64,000 nt of DNA from Phascolarctos cinereus (GCF_002099425.1 NW_018344001.1:8451001-8515000); one strand, 5' to 3'; shown: positions 52,979-63,078, numbered from the stretch's first letter. The notes: generated by a model from the letters alone, not told the origin. Numbers and translations: made by a program.

Positions 52979-53329
52979 AAGACTATAAAAAGCAATGGGA
53001 ATGTTCCCGGCAGCTTTGGTCATCAGAAGAGACAATTCATGTGTTCCCTTATAATTCAGGGTTGAACAGAAATGTCTGTAAAGATCAACTTCTATCTACA
53101 CGATTGCTTGATCTCTTCACCACCGAGATAACAGGAGGCTGGAGACTTTGCATTCTGGGATTTTCTCCAGTGCAGTGAGTAACTACTAACAGCTTAGGAG
53201 TGGTTCCTGAAACGCTGGGAAATCACTCACCTCTGCTTCGACTTCTTGTCACCTGGTTCTCCACCACTGGCATGCTGGAATTCATAGTCATCGCTTGAGA
53301 GTTAGAAAAGACCCCAGAAATGTTCCAGT
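52979..53329. other. No gene recognised
   Basis: A 120-codon frame that runs from the CR1 terminus to 53,178 has no domain. No splice-flanked exon was identified. Confidence 0.4.
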
Positions 53330-53458
53330 CCAACTTGCTCCCTTTACAGATAAGGAAACAGACCTCAGCTGAAGTAAGGTGATGCCCTATGTCACACAAG
53401 TAGCTCGTGTCAACATAGTTGTTCAAGGCCACGTCTCTGACTCCAGAATCAGTGGGTT
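53330..53458 (-). mobile_element. CORE-SINE, antisense
   Basis: TTTACAGATAAGGAAACAG, GTCACACAAGTAGC, CTGACTCCAGAATCAGTGG. Confidence 0.7.
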
Positions 53459-53589
53459 ACATGGGTGCTCTTCAGTTAGTCTAGGTAGAAAAGCCTAGGA
53501 GCCAGTCCCTCAAACACCGAGATGACTTGGCAAAGCATAACTAGGGCTGGGTAGCTGGGGCTTGGCCCAGATTTAAGGGGCACCAAGAA

Positions 53590-53768
53590 CACTTGTAGTC
53601 CTTCAGGCTATAAGAATAGTTAATATGGGGGCTATCTCCCCTGAGAGAATGGACATTCCTAGAAAGTGGGGATCATTTAACTTTTCTGTGTCTCCCCAGC
53701 ATCTGTTTTTAGCAGTGTCTGGAAGATGGTTGGTGCCAAAGAAGTATGTGTTGATTGATTAATTAGAG
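53590..53768 (+). mobile_element. L2 3' terminus
   Basis: GGGGCTATCTCCCCTGAGAG, GTGTCTCCCCAGCATCTG, GCAGTGTCTGGAAGATGG, then a TTGATTGATTAATT end. Confidence 0.65.
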
Positions 53769-54450
53769 CCCAGATTCCACCCTTGTACTCCACCCCCCAC
53801 CCCACAGAAGCAGCGCCTCTCATTTCCAGGCTTCCCTGCTTCCCCCCTTGGAGGAAGTCCCCCCAAAAGGGTCTTGTGTCCTAGATCTCAGCTCATGGGG
53901 TTATCATCCTGGAATTGGGTCCCAGGAAGTGTTTCCCTTGAGGGTCTGGTGCCCCGAGGTCTGAGGTCTCTCCCCAAGGCCTCTCTGGCCACTGCCACCC
54001 TGTTCCCTGCTGCCCTTCCATTTTGAATTTACTTGACTGAAAACTGGATTTTTCTTTAAAATTTGGTTTGAGGGCACTTCCTATGTGTCTTGCTTTGAGT
54101 ATATTATATTTTCTGGTGCTTGTCCCAGGCCTCCAAATTGCTAGTCACATCTTTGACCTCCAGTCCTGGGAGTGTCAATCTAATTTATAGTAACAACCAA
54201 ATGAAGCCAAGGGGACCCATTGGGTTGGAACTCCCGGAATCCACCTAGTAGAGGTGGCCAAAAATGAACTTTGCTGGTCTAATAGGATGTCTAACCCTAA
54301 TCCACGTGGAAATGTTTTAGATTTCTGCTCCTTTCTCTTGCAAAATATTTTGCCTCCTTTATTGGCTTGGTTTTTTGGTGGTGGCAGTGCCTCATTACTT
54401 AAGACCTTTTTGGTTTCTTGACCAAAATAAGTTGAGGCCATAGGTTCTTC
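53769..54450. other. No gene recognised
   Basis: GC-richer than its surroundings at 53,780-54,010, but with few CpG. The 88-codon minus frame at 54,175-54,441 has no domain. Confidence 0.4.
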
Positions 54451-54454
54451 TGAT

Positions 54455-54632
54455 CATAGATTTAGAGGGGACTTCAGAGACCACTGAGTTCCATTCCTTC
54501 ATTTTACAGATGAGGAAACTGAGGCATAGAGAGGTGTTAAGTGACTCACGTGGCTGTCGAGTGTCTGCTGTAGGATTCTAACTCCGCTCTTCATGACTCC
54601 GAGTCTAACACGCTATCCACTGCACCTCATGG
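54455..54632 (-). mobile_element. CORE-SINE, antisense
   Basis: CATAGATTTAGAGGGGACTTC, CATTTTACAGATGAGGAAACTG, AGAGAGGTGTTAAGTGACTC, CTATCCACTGCACC. Near full length on the head side. Confidence 0.8.
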
Positions 54633-55190
54633 AATGCCAACATATCTTTTAAAACATGGCACCTATCAAGACTCCAAATAGCATACATGTATTCCACCAA
54701 AAGGAAAGTATTTCTGCTGAATAGACTCAGGGCTAACTAGGCAGTGACCTGCAGACATACATGTTTTCTCTTTCCTTACAGCTAATATCAAATCCTAAGA
54801 TTTGGAGCCAGAAGGATTGGGAAGGGCAGTCGAGCAGCAAGTCGCTCTTTGAGCAGCTGCAGAGGAAGAGTCCAACTCTGGACGTGCCAACAGGGGCCAG
54901 ATCCAGGTTCTTCCCCAGACTTAGTGGTCAGCCAGCCAGCATTTGCACATTTCCAGTAATTCTCTGGTTTGAATCCTTTCCTGCTGGATCCCCATGAAAA
55001 GCATTCCCATCACAAATAGTGTTCTGAGAACACAAGGCAGAGGAACATCGGGTGGGCAGCTGACACATCAGCACCTTCAGGGACCTGCCCATAGATACAC
55101 CTTGGTCTCCCTTGGCAAGGGGGACCCGGAAAGCCCAACGATGAGGAGTCCTGGAATCCCGCTTCCGTCCAGGTCATCTAGTCAGCAATG
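54633..55190. other. No gene recognised
   Basis: Frames of 78 and 131 codons at 54,761-55,389 have no domain. No repeat hallmark. Confidence 0.4.
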
Positions 55191-55194
55191 GCGG

Positions 55195-55422
55195 TGTCAC
55201 ATGATAAATAGAACCCTGCCCCTGGAGTCTGGAAGATCTAGCTTCAAACTTCACCTCAGACACTTAACAGTTGGGAGAAGCAGGACAGCTCTCTCTGAGC
55301 CTGTTTCTATATCTGTAAAATGGAGGGACAATGATTGCACCGTGCCAGTGAGTTGGAGATTTTTGTCCTCGTTTGTGAGGACCAAATGAGATACCTTAAA
55401 GCTCTATTTATATGTCATCTTT
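55195..55422 (+). mobile_element. MIR-tailed CORE-SINE
   Basis: CAATGGCGGTGTCACATG, CCCTGCCCCTGGAGTCTGG, CACCTCAGACACTTAACAG, TATCTGTAAAATGGAGGG, GTTTGTGAGGACCAAATGAG, AAAGCTCTATTTATATG. Confidence 0.75.
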
Positions 55423-55490
55423 TGTTTTTTACAGACAAGGAAGGTGAGGCCCAGAGAAGGGAAATTCCTTGCCTAGGGTCAGTAAATAGC

Positions 55491-55751
55491 TCATGTGTTC
55501 AGTCCTTTTAGTATGACCAATTGTTCATGACTCCATTTGGGGTTTTCTTGGCGAAGATACTAGAGTGGTTTGCCATTCCCTTCTCTAGTTCATTTTACAG
55601 GTGAGCAAACTGAGGTAAACAGAGTTAAGTGATGTGCCCAGGGTCATGAAGCTAATAAGTGTCTGAAGCCAGATTTGAACTCAGGAAGATGAGTCATCCT
55701 GACACCAGGCTCAGCACTCTATGCACTATGGCGCCACCTAGCGGTCCTGTA
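55491..55751 (-). mobile_element. MAR1-type SINE, antisense, full length, with TSD
   Basis: TTCAGTCCTTTTAGTATGACC (reversed tail), TTTGGGGTTTTCTTGGCG, GAGTGGTTTGCCATTCCC, CATTTTACAGGTGAGC, GATTTGAACTCAGGAAG, CACTCTATGCACTATGG, CGCCACCTAGCGG. Flanks AGTAAATAGC (55,481-55,490) and AGTAAACAGC (55,752-55,761) match at 9 of 10. It is inserted in an older SINE. Confidence 0.88.
55731..55744 (-). promoter_or_regulatory. CTCF-like motif in the SINE head
   Basis: GCGCCACCTAGCGG is a close match to the reverse of the CTCF core (GCGCC-C-CTRGTGG as remembered). It lies within the tRNA head of the MAR1 copy, so related copies carry near-matches. Sequence match only; binding is inference. Confidence 0.5.
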
Positions 55752-55800
55752 AGTAAACAGCAGAGCTGAGATTCAGTCGTCTTTCTTCAGAATAGAGTTT

Positions 55801-56135
55801 GTAAGGGACCTCAGAGTATGACAAGGTGCTGCCTCTACAATTCTGAACAGTCAATTCCTCCAGCTCCAGAGGACCTCCACCTCTGCATCCTTCAGCCACA
55901 CCGCAAAAGGCCTTCCTGTACAGATTCCTAGAGGAAGCACAGAGGTGCCTGACCCTTAAGGTCCTTGACCTCAAGATTCTGCTCCTCAGTCACAGCCTGT
56001 TCCAACACTCCCAGGTGCTTTCTTTTTCCTCATGGAGCCCGTAGAAGGTTGGAGAATTGGTATTCGGTGAAAACGTAGTTGTTCAGCCTCTCTCATCATG
56101 AACTCCTTAACCCATTCCAAATGCATGTGTGAGTG
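55801..56135. other. No gene recognised
   Basis: 55,800-55,990 carries ancient-repeat-like words (AAGGGACCTCAGAGTATG, CAGCTCCAGAGGACCTCC). No exon. Confidence 0.4.
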
Positions 56136-56139
56136 CAGG

Positions 56140-56365
56140 GATTCCAAAAGCTGTGAGAAGCATCATGGTAACAGTGGACAGAGTGAGTTAGATTTGGAGT
56201 AAGAAACAGCAGGATTTGAACTCTGGCTCCAGCGTTTAACTTGCTGTGGGACTCTGGCCAAGTCACAAACATGATAGGCCTTAGTCTCTTCATCTGTAAA
56301 ATGAGCAGGTTGGACTTAATGGCCTCCAAGTCTCATATAGTTCTAAATTTATAATCCCATGACTC
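56140..56365 (+). mobile_element. CORE-SINE with CR1/L3-like tail, near full length
   Basis: AACAGTGGACAGAGTGAG, GGATTTGAACTCTGGCTCC, GCTGTGGGACTCTGGCC, TTCATCTGTAAAATGAGC, GGTTGGACTTAATGGCC, TCCAAGTCTCATATAG, TTATAATCCCATGAC. The tail parallels the CR1 ends at 50,195 and 52,930. Confidence 0.8.
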
Positions 56366-56494
56366 AAAAAAAAAACATTTATGAAAAGCCATGGACAAGA
56401 GTTTCATGGGATGGGCAAACAGAGATAGGTAGTGGTCTCTATCAATTGGCAGAAAATACACCTACTGGCCCCTTGGCATTGGAGAGGGACAGAG

Positions 56495-56700
56495 ACACAG
56501 ACAAAATTTATCAAGGGTTTTTTGTGCACCAGGCACCGGGGATACAATCAGAAGCCAGACAGCCCATACCTTTAAAGAGCTTGCCTTCTAATGGGGGAAG
56601 GGGCAGGAAGATAACACTTCAAGAGGAGCTGGGAGCTTGTATTGTAATGAGGGAAGGCAAACCCATTAAGGGCAGCTAGAAAGCTGGGGGAGGAGCATGC
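56495..56700 (-). mobile_element. L2 3' end, antisense
   Basis: AAATTTATCAAGGGTTTTTTG, GTGCACCAGGCACCGGGGATAC, AAAGAGCTTGCCTTCTAATGG. Confidence 0.78.
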
Positions 56701-57650
56701 TGAAGCCTGAAGAATAACATTTTGATTTCTCTCTTTTCTGAATTTGAGTTAAACTGATCTGTAATAACTAGGAAGGGTCTGTGCCTGCTCCCTTTGTCTC
56801 TAGGTGTTCCTCTCTTTGAATACCAGCCCGGAGTGGGGGAACACGAGGCTGTTTACAGGAGAGAGAAGACTTGGAAAACCCTCTCTCCTCCTACCCCCCC
56901 AGGGGAAGGAAGGGAGGTGAGCTTAGCTCCTAAGATCCCTGGTCTAAATTAAGGGCTGCTCTCTTGGTATTTACACTGATGTCTGGAAGTCTTTAAAACA
57001 AAAAAAGAGGCTAGAATCTCCTGTCTCCATGGCTGGTGCCTGTGTGGTCCTGCCCGGAGGCAGTGGTCTGGACTAGTTGACCCCTCCAGCTTTTCCCAAG
57101 CCTTTGATTTTTATCAACAGGCATAATTGGTAAAACATCGGCCCTATCCTTGGGAGTAGACCTTTGCTAGTGCTGAATTAAACATCTTTCTGGCGAAGGA
57201 AAAGTGCCCAGGCTCATATAAAAAGTTACAGAGCCATGGTGGGCCAATAAAACGAGGAGCGTGGCGTGGGTGCCTGGCCAACCTTTAAGAAAAATACCGC
57301 TACGTGCTGAAAGGTGTTAGTGCCTTTTACATATCGACAGAGCGCCATCTAGAGGACATTGGCTGCTAAAGAGATTTTATTTTATTTTCATTTTACCTGT
57401 TTTCATTTGTGACTGGACCTGTGATTTCTTGGGTGTGGGAAACTTCTGGTGAGAAAGCTTCCTCTATCAAATCAGACCCACGCCTGCCCACCTGATGGTC
57501 TTGAAGAAAGACTGCTTTTGTGTCCTAGAGACTTTGGCTGGCTGGGGAAGCCAATGGAACTCCTTCCCAGAATGTTTTTAAATGCGTAAGATCAAACACA
57601 TAGGACTGCAAGAGTGTGCTGAGAGCAGACTGAGACCCGAGGAAGAAAAA
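56701..57650. other. Repeat-poor region
   Basis: About 950 bp with no repeat hallmark. It contains a TATA-like CATATAAAAAG (57,218), a CCAAT box GGGCCAATAAAACG (57,242) and a CTCF-like site (57,341). No open frame with a domain. A regulatory role is possible but unproved. Confidence 0.35.
57341..57356 (-). promoter_or_regulatory. CTCF-like motif outside repeats
   Basis: AGCGCCATCTAGAGGA fits the reverse of the CTCF core with about two departures (CAT for CCC/CAC and AGAGG for AGTGG). Unlike the SINE-borne copy it sits in repeat-poor sequence. Sequence match only. Confidence 0.4.
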
Positions 57651-58065
57651 AAGTAAAAAAGAAACGAATTACATTGAAACATAACTATTGAAATCCATTA
57701 AAAATAAATCCACAGACCTCGAGCTGAGAATGCATTGCCTTAGAGAATTTAGAGGGCGCTGAGAGATGATATAACTCGCAGAGGAGCCACGGGTCTGCAG
57801 GGCAAGTTTCCTTGAGTCACAATGGAACTGACCAATCAGAGAAGGGGGCCCCAGGGACAGAGTGAGCCTCCAGGGTGAGAAGGCTGCTGGAGCACGGCGG
57901 CGAAAGAGAGGCAGGAGCAGAGCCCGAAGAATAATGAGAGAAACGCAATGCAATTAAAACCCAAAGAAAAGCGAGCTGCACGCGGCTCTAGAATAGTTTT
58001 TAGAAATAGCCGACATGCAAATATGCCATCAGAATGCCTGCTCTTCACGGCCAAAAGCTGTTTTT
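57651..58065. other. Short ancient repeat scrap and repeat-poor island
   Basis: 57,655-57,720 resembles the repeat at 37,185 (GAATTACATTGAAACATAAC). 57,725-58,065 is free of repeats. It holds GACCAATCAGAG (57,829), ATGCAATTAAAACC (57,948) and an octamer ATGCAAAT (58,015-58,022), plus more CpG than its surroundings. Possible cis-regulatory element; the minus-strand frames have no domain. Confidence 0.35.
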
Positions 58066-58067
58066 GC

Positions 58068-58142
58068 TTTTTCTTCGAATCTCCAGCATTTAGCACAGTG
58101 CCACAGTAAGCACTTAGTAAATAGTTGGTTGGTTTCAAGGTC
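58068..58142 (+). mobile_element. L2 3' terminus
   Basis: CTCCAGCATTTAGCACAGTGCC, AGTAAGCACTTAGTAAATAG. Confidence 0.78.
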
Positions 58143-58199
58143 ATTTGAGTTTGATGATGAGACGGATGCGGCTCTCTCAGTTTGACAGGTAAGGGAGCT

Positions 58200-58855
58200 C
58201 GGGATTCTGTGAGGTCGAAGTGAGAGGGAGACCAGAGGCTGGTAGAACCGAGGAGCATTTAGGAGGCGGTCTGGCTGGAGCCTAGCATGCACAGTGGGCT
58301 GTGGTGTGACCGAAGCCAGACTAGGGAAGGCTGGAATGCCAAGCAGAGAAGGTAGAGAGGGGATAGGGAGTCACTGGAGCTTCCAGAGTAGGCAAGTGCC
58401 TGGGGTTTCAGGACTATTAGTGTGTCAGCTGTAGGTATCAATGGGTCAGAGGATGGAGAGGAGAAAGGAGGGGACAGAGGGAGCAATTAGGGACGATAGA
58501 GTAGAGGCAACAGTGCCCTGAACTAGCAGAGGTGGCTGTGAGTAAAGAAAAGAGACAAGAAATGTTGTGGAGACCGAACCAACAGATTTATGCAACTGAT
58601 TAGACATGGGTGAGGAAAGAGCCTAGGATGAATCCAGGTTTGCTAACCTGAGTGATCGGAGGGGTGGTGGTGCCTTTGACAGAAATAAAGAAGTGAGCAG
58701 AAGAGATTGGCGTGGGCAGGGTCCTGGGGCAGGGGGAAGGGCACAGTGAGTTCTTGATTCCCATGAGACACTCGGGTAAGAAATGACCAGCCGGTGCTCT
58801 GGTGATGCAGGATTGAAGGTCAAGAGAGACGTGTAGGCAAGATAGATCAGAGAGA
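58200..58855 (-). mobile_element. L2 LINE, antisense
   Basis: GTCACTGGAGCTTCCAGAG, GGTATCAATGGGTCAGAGG, GAACTAGCAGAGGTGGC, ATGAATCCAGGTTTGCTAACC, GGAGGGGTGGTGGTGCC and GTTAATGAGATCACTAGG follow antisense L2 in the order seen at 39,500-40,100. Confidence 0.65.
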
Positions 58856-58885
58856 GATGATCATCGAGTTAATGAGATCACTAGG

Positions 58886-58985
58886 AGATAGGAGGAGAGG
58901 AGAGGAGAAGGGAGGTGAGAAGAGGAGAGGAGAGGGAAGGAGAGGGAAAGGGAGGGGAGGGGAGGAGGGAGGGGAGGGCAAAGGA
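58886..58985 (+). repeat. Purine-only (GGAGA)n-like tract
   Basis: About 100 bp of nearly pure G/A on this strand. The overlapping 80-codon frames are artefacts. Confidence 0.9.
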
Positions 58986-59289
58986 CCTGAGAAAGAACCC
59001 ATGCAAAGAGAGTGGGCCATGGATGATGATGCAGCAAAGGAAAGTGAGAAGGAATGCGCAGACAGCTAAGAGTGAACTCGGAGGGGAGCCTGGGAGAACA
59101 GTGGTTGAGTTCCATCCTGGAACCATAACCCTGGGATTGCCCTATGAACTCACATACATAGCTGTATAAATCATAAAACTACCATTTTTGTTTCAATTTG
59201 GGGTTTGTCAACTAATGAGAAAGAGCATTTCTTGCCTTATAGATTGAGAGCCAGAAGGGCCATAGAAGCCCCTCCATCTTTCTGACTCA

Positions 59290-59521
59290 GAAGCTGATGG
59301 CCCAAGAGCTGGGTGATTTGCTGAAGAGGACCAGCCAGCGGCAGAGCTGAAATCTGAAGGTAGGCCTTCAGATTCCAGGCCCAGTGATGCATGGCCCTTC
59401 TTGGAAGCTGATGGCCCAGGATCCGGGTGATTTGCTGAAGAGGACACAGCCAGCCAGCGGCAGAGCTGAGACCTGAAGGCAGCCTTCACACTCCAGGTCC
59501 AGTGATGCATGGCACCTCTCA
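59290..59521. repeat. Tandem duplication of a 114-118 bp SINE-derived unit
   Basis: Units start with GAAGCTGATGGCCCA at 59,290 and 59,404, with a truncated third start (GAAGCTGCACAGG) at 59,522. Both units carry GGGTGATTTGCTGAAGAGGA, CAGCGGCAGAGCTGA and CCAGTGATGCATGGC. The wording is that of an antisense MIR-type CORE-SINE. Confidence 0.9.
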
Positions 59522-59544
59522 GAAGCTGCACAGGGGATCTGGGG

Positions 59545-59665
59545 ACTGAGGGTTCTATTTATTCCCTGCCTGAAAGCCACTTTTCAGTTTCCTTCTGTGT
59601 AAAATGAGGGGATTGAACTCAATGTTGTCTTTGACTCCCCCTTGCTCTAAATCTGGATTCCCTGG
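59545..59665 (+). mobile_element. CORE-SINE with CR1/L3-like tail, 3' part
   Basis: CAGTTTCCTTCTGTGTAAAATG, GGGATTGAACTCAATG, CCCCCTTGCTCTAAATCTGG. Confidence 0.65.
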
Positions 59666-60175
59666 CTCACATCTACATCCACTCTGAGGGTTGGTTTTGT
59701 TCTGAGAAAATAACTCATTTGTGGGAGTTCCCCCCAAAAAAAAGATAGCCTGGATGCTTTAGTCACAGGTGTAGAAAAATGTTAGCAGGATTCAATAACA
59801 TTACCATGCTTGACCAGGTCTGTGGGTTGCCTGGTTTTTGCCCCACTCCACCTTCTTTGGCCCCTCCCCCCACTTTGAGAATGGAGGCTGGGAATCAAGC
59901 TTACCTGTATTTACGTTCAGCTCAGCGGTGCTGGGTAGAATAGAACTCCACCTGGCATCTGCTGCCCTGCCCACTTGTTCAACCCCACTAACCAGGATGC
60001 TCCTCCCACGATCACTCATCACTTCTAAACACCACCAGGCTGCAACTCAAGCCTCAGCCTCCTTCCCACTCTGATTGGAGGGCTGAAGATTGGGTACCAA
60101 ACTCCACCCAATGCTGTCCTTTCTGGAGGGCAGAAACTGAACTCTCAGATGGCTCCACTCTGCATCTGCTGCTCT
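59666..60175. other. No gene recognised
   Basis: No repeat or exon signal. Two similar phrases, GAACTCCACCTGGCATCTGC (59,943) and GGCTCCACTCTGCATCTGCTG (60,152), hint at an old short duplication. Confidence 0.4.
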
Positions 60176-60177
60176 GC

Positions 60178-60272
60178 CTGTTCCATTATTGTTTTATTAA
60201 TTGTATCCCCAGTGATTAGTACAGTGCCTGGCCACGTCTATAGGTGCTTACTGTTTATTGGATTGAATAGGA
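60178..60272 (+). mobile_element. L2 3' terminus
   Basis: TTGTATCCCCAGTGATTAG, CAGTGCCTGGCCACG, TAGGTGCTTACTG. Confidence 0.75.
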
Positions 60273-60274
60273 TT

Positions 60275-60450
60275 AGTGGGAGGCAGTGTGTTGCAGAGGT
60301 AAGGGTCCTGACTGTAGTTAGGGACCTCAGTTAAAGCCATGTGACTTAGGGAAAGTCACTTAACCTGGCCTCAGTTTCTTTGTCTGTAAAAGGAGAGAGT
60401 TGAACTGAAAGCCTCTGAGATTCATTCCAGCTTTACCTCTCAAATCTCAT
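60275..60450 (+). mobile_element. CORE-SINE with CR1/L3-like tail
   Basis: GGGAGGCAGTGTGTTGCAGAGG, CATGTGACTTAGGG, CAGTTTCTTTGTCTGTAAAAGG, TTGAACTGAAAGCCTCTGAG, ATTCCAGCTTTACC. Confidence 0.72.
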
Positions 60451-60832
60451 CATGCTTACTATTGGCTGCTCTGGCCTAGTGTGGGACGTCACTGGTGAAG
60501 CAGTCAGGATAAACCTGACTCATCTCAATTCCCCTCCTAAGAGCAGAGGAGTCAGCTGGCCCAAGAAGAAGTGATGAAATGAAGTGCAGGTGTTGCCTGT
60601 CTTTGCACCTGGGCTTTCTCTTGAACCTGGCCCTTCCTTTCCACTGGCCAATTACCTGGAAACTGATTCAATTCCCCCTTCACTTTATCGAGATAGCCTT
60701 GACATTAGTGGAGGAAACGCATCTCGAATACTTTCTTCTTTACCAAACTCTCCATACCCTTGATCCAGAGAGCCTCCTGCTTGCCACATTCCCCCAAGGG
60801 TTTTAAGGACAGAAGGCCTCATGTCTACAAGC
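60451..60832. other. No gene recognised
   Basis: Nothing identifiable. A 75-codon frame at 60,579 lacks domains. Confidence 0.4.
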
Positions 60833-61330
60833 ATTTTCCAATCAATTTTGTGATAGCAAAAAATTAGAAACAAAGTAGATGTTGTTTGATTGGGGAAGGG
60901 GCCGAATGAATCATGGTCTGTGTATTGGAAAATGCACCTTTATGAATGACGAGCAAAGTGAGGTGGTCTGGTAGGACACTTCATCTTGTGGTCAGGGAGA
61001 TATGGATTTAAGCCTGAACTTGGATACTTACTGTATGACCCTTGGCAAGTAATTTGACCTCTCAGTATCCTTATGCAGCAGCTCTCTCAAGAGTACCAAT
61101 GGCAGAAAAGTGCATCTGCATTGGTAGTTTTTGCACTGAGAATTAACTTATTGAAGCAATAGGAAAGAAGGAAGGAGAGAGGGAAGAAGGAAAGGAAGAG
61201 GGGCAGAGGGAGGAAAAAGGAAGAGAGAGAGCAGGTGATGTAGAGTGGAGCAGAACCAGGAGCCAATATCCATGGGGACCCCAAGAATGTGAATGAAAAG
61301 CTGAAATCAGATTAAAGACAGCCTCCAAAC
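60833..61330 (+). mobile_element. L1 ORF2 3'-end fragment, interrupted
   Basis: L1 text GTGATAGCAAAAAATTAGAAAC, GATTGGGGAAGGGGCC, AATCATGGTCTGTG (60,850-60,960). A MIR-type SINE follows (60,965-61,075: TTTAAGCCTGAACTTGG, ACCCTTGGCAAG) and a GGAA-rich tract (61,160-61,230). L1 text resumes with GTGGAGCAGAACCAGGAGCC (61,243). Confidence 0.62.
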
Positions 61331-62586
61331 TGAATACTCCAGTAGATGGGTGAGAGATGAGAGATTGTAAGTATAAAAAAAGACTATCTGATACCGTCAG
61401 AGACAAATAAAATGCCTTCTTCTCATGACTGTGCTAAATCCACTGACATTCCTTTCTGTAGTTAGACCATACAATTGACGCAATGGCAGATGATGTCATT
61501 GGTCCTTTTTGACGTAAAACTATATTTGTATCATTTGCCCTCGAAATAATTGGCATAAGTTTAAACACTGGATCATAGACTCGTATTTGGAAATGTGGAA
61601 TAGAGATGACTGATCATTGCAGTGCATTAAGGCTACTTTGCTTTTCTCATCCTATGATTTATAGGAATTCATTTCTATTCTCTCATTTGAATTGAAATTG
61701 AAGTGAATTGAGAACAAATGGTCTCCCATCCTGCAGGGCTGTGCTATCCAAAACAGTCTGAAAGTTGCTCATTTGAAACTTAAAACACATTTCCCCATAG
61801 GAATGACATTTCTAACATGGGTTAGGTTCCCAGTAGCAGAACTGCAGTTATAATTTTCATATATTAACCTTATCTCTGGATCCCAGGAGTAGGAGCTGGG
61901 AGCATGTTGTACAGAAAGGAGGAAGAAGAGAATTTCCTCTTCCTTTCCAGGAGGATAGACTTCAGGTCAAATTTTAACAAAACAAAATTGGTTTTGAGCA
62001 CTCTCCCACTTCCCTCTCTGTAATCCTCTTCTGCCTCCTACAGTTTCTCTTCTCAGATGCCCAATGTTCTCATGTTGGCCCAAAGTCTCAAGGGGGACAC
62101 TCCTACCAGGTGTTCCCCACCCTTCCCCTAAATTGCGATACATTTTAGTAGCATAGAAATAACAGAGCTTAAAATCTAGTTAGCAGGACTCATCCATTAA
62201 TCTGTTCTTCTCATTGCCCCACCTTGTAGCAGGTCCCATTTCCCCAGGGTATCCAGGGCTCTTCATCTCCTGTCATTGGGGTGGTGTCCCTGGCTCTCTT
62301 CATCCCCCCAGTTAAACGAGTCTGCATTTTGAACCATGTGCCCTGAACAAAAACAGCACCAATGACAGTTCTAATTTCTCTACAACTCTTAGTACAAAAC
62401 ACTGAAGCAAATTGCTATTCAGTTCTGTGTCTCCAATGACTTTCATCTGTATTTTGATGCTTCTGCTGAGCAGGATGAGAAGAGGATTTCAGAAGGACCA
62501 GAACCGGCAGGCGCAGCAGGCTGCACAAAGTGCCCTGACCCTGGGGAGGGCAGAGGGGAATTCTTCCTTCGCCATGTGTGTGAAGC
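61331..62586. other. Unassigned; right part may be a 3' UTR
   Basis: No repeat hallmark. If the exon at 62,587-62,783 is real, the 3' UTR of that transcript runs leftward from 62,586. I see no canonical AATAAA on the minus strand close to the stop codon. Confidence 0.35.
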
Positions 62587-62783
62587 TCAGTCTTCTAATG
62601 TGGTTGTGTTGAGTTCATTGGTCCAGGCTACCAGGTTCTCCACTTCTTTTTCCCAGGACTCATCCATATCATCACTTTCTTTGGGAATTTTCTTTTTCTT
62701 CTTTTTCTTCTTCTCTTTGCCTTTCCGCTTTTTTGTGACAATTTCTTCTTTATTTCCTGAACTCAAAACATTCGTATTTGTTT
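62587..62783 (-). CDS. Probable terminal coding exon of an unidentified host gene
   Basis: On the minus strand a good splice acceptor, TTTTTATTACTTCTAG, ends at 62,784. It is followed by 197 nt of open frame to TGA (62,589-62,587). The frame starts with a split codon (phase 1 intron) and encodes about 65 residues: a polar start (NTNVLSSGNKEE), a lysine-rich basic tract (KKRKGKEKKKKKKKK), then an acidic, conserved-looking end, KESDDMDESWEKEV followed by ENLVAWTNELNTTTLED. A basic run followed by an acidic, tryptophan-bearing tail is not a known LINE or SINE product. The basic tract could act as a nuclear or nucleolar signal. I do not recognise the family. Upstream exons would lie beyond 62,800, probably past the right edge. 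The alternative is a chance frame through a pyrimidine-rich tract. The WEKEVENLVAWTNEL ending and the acceptor argue against that, but one exon cannot prove it. Confidence 0.55.
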
Positions 62784-62914
62784 CTAGAAGTAATAAAAAT
62801 TCAAATGGAATAGAGATGTCAAAGCAAGAAATACTCTGGGGGTTTAGTACAGTAATAACGCATATTTCCAATGTGCATCAAAGTCAACCCAACAGAGGCT
62901 TCATAACAGAACTT

Positions 62915-63078
62915 TGCGAGGTGGGCACTGTAAGCATGGTTGTCACCATCTTGCAGAGGAGGGAATTGAGATTAAGGCATATGCACAGAGCAAAAAAGCT
63001 AAGTACTAGAGTAAGAATTTGAACACAGATCCCCTGGGTCCAAATCCAGTACTCTATGATTACACTCTGCTGTTTCTG
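62915..63078 (-). mobile_element. CORE-SINE, antisense
   Basis: CATCTTGCAGAGGAGGGAATTG, GAATTTGAACACAGATCCCC, TCCAGTACTCTATGATTAC. Confidence 0.72.

Larger units (their letters stand above)
55425..55800 (-). mobile_element. CORE-SINE, antisense, split by a MAR1 insertion
   Basis: TTTTTTACAGACAAGGAAGG, TTCCTTGCCTAGGGTCAG before the break and CAGCAGAGCTGAGATTCAG after it. Confidence 0.65.

Noticed and set aside
57836-58292. Overlapping 140- and 87-codon minus-strand frames
   Set aside because: They cross from repeat-poor DNA into an L2 terminus and antisense L2. No domain or splice support.
62412-62612. 66-codon plus-strand frame opposite the putative exon
   Set aside because: It lies mainly opposite the presumed 3' UTR, has no domain, and the minus-strand reading is far more protein-like.
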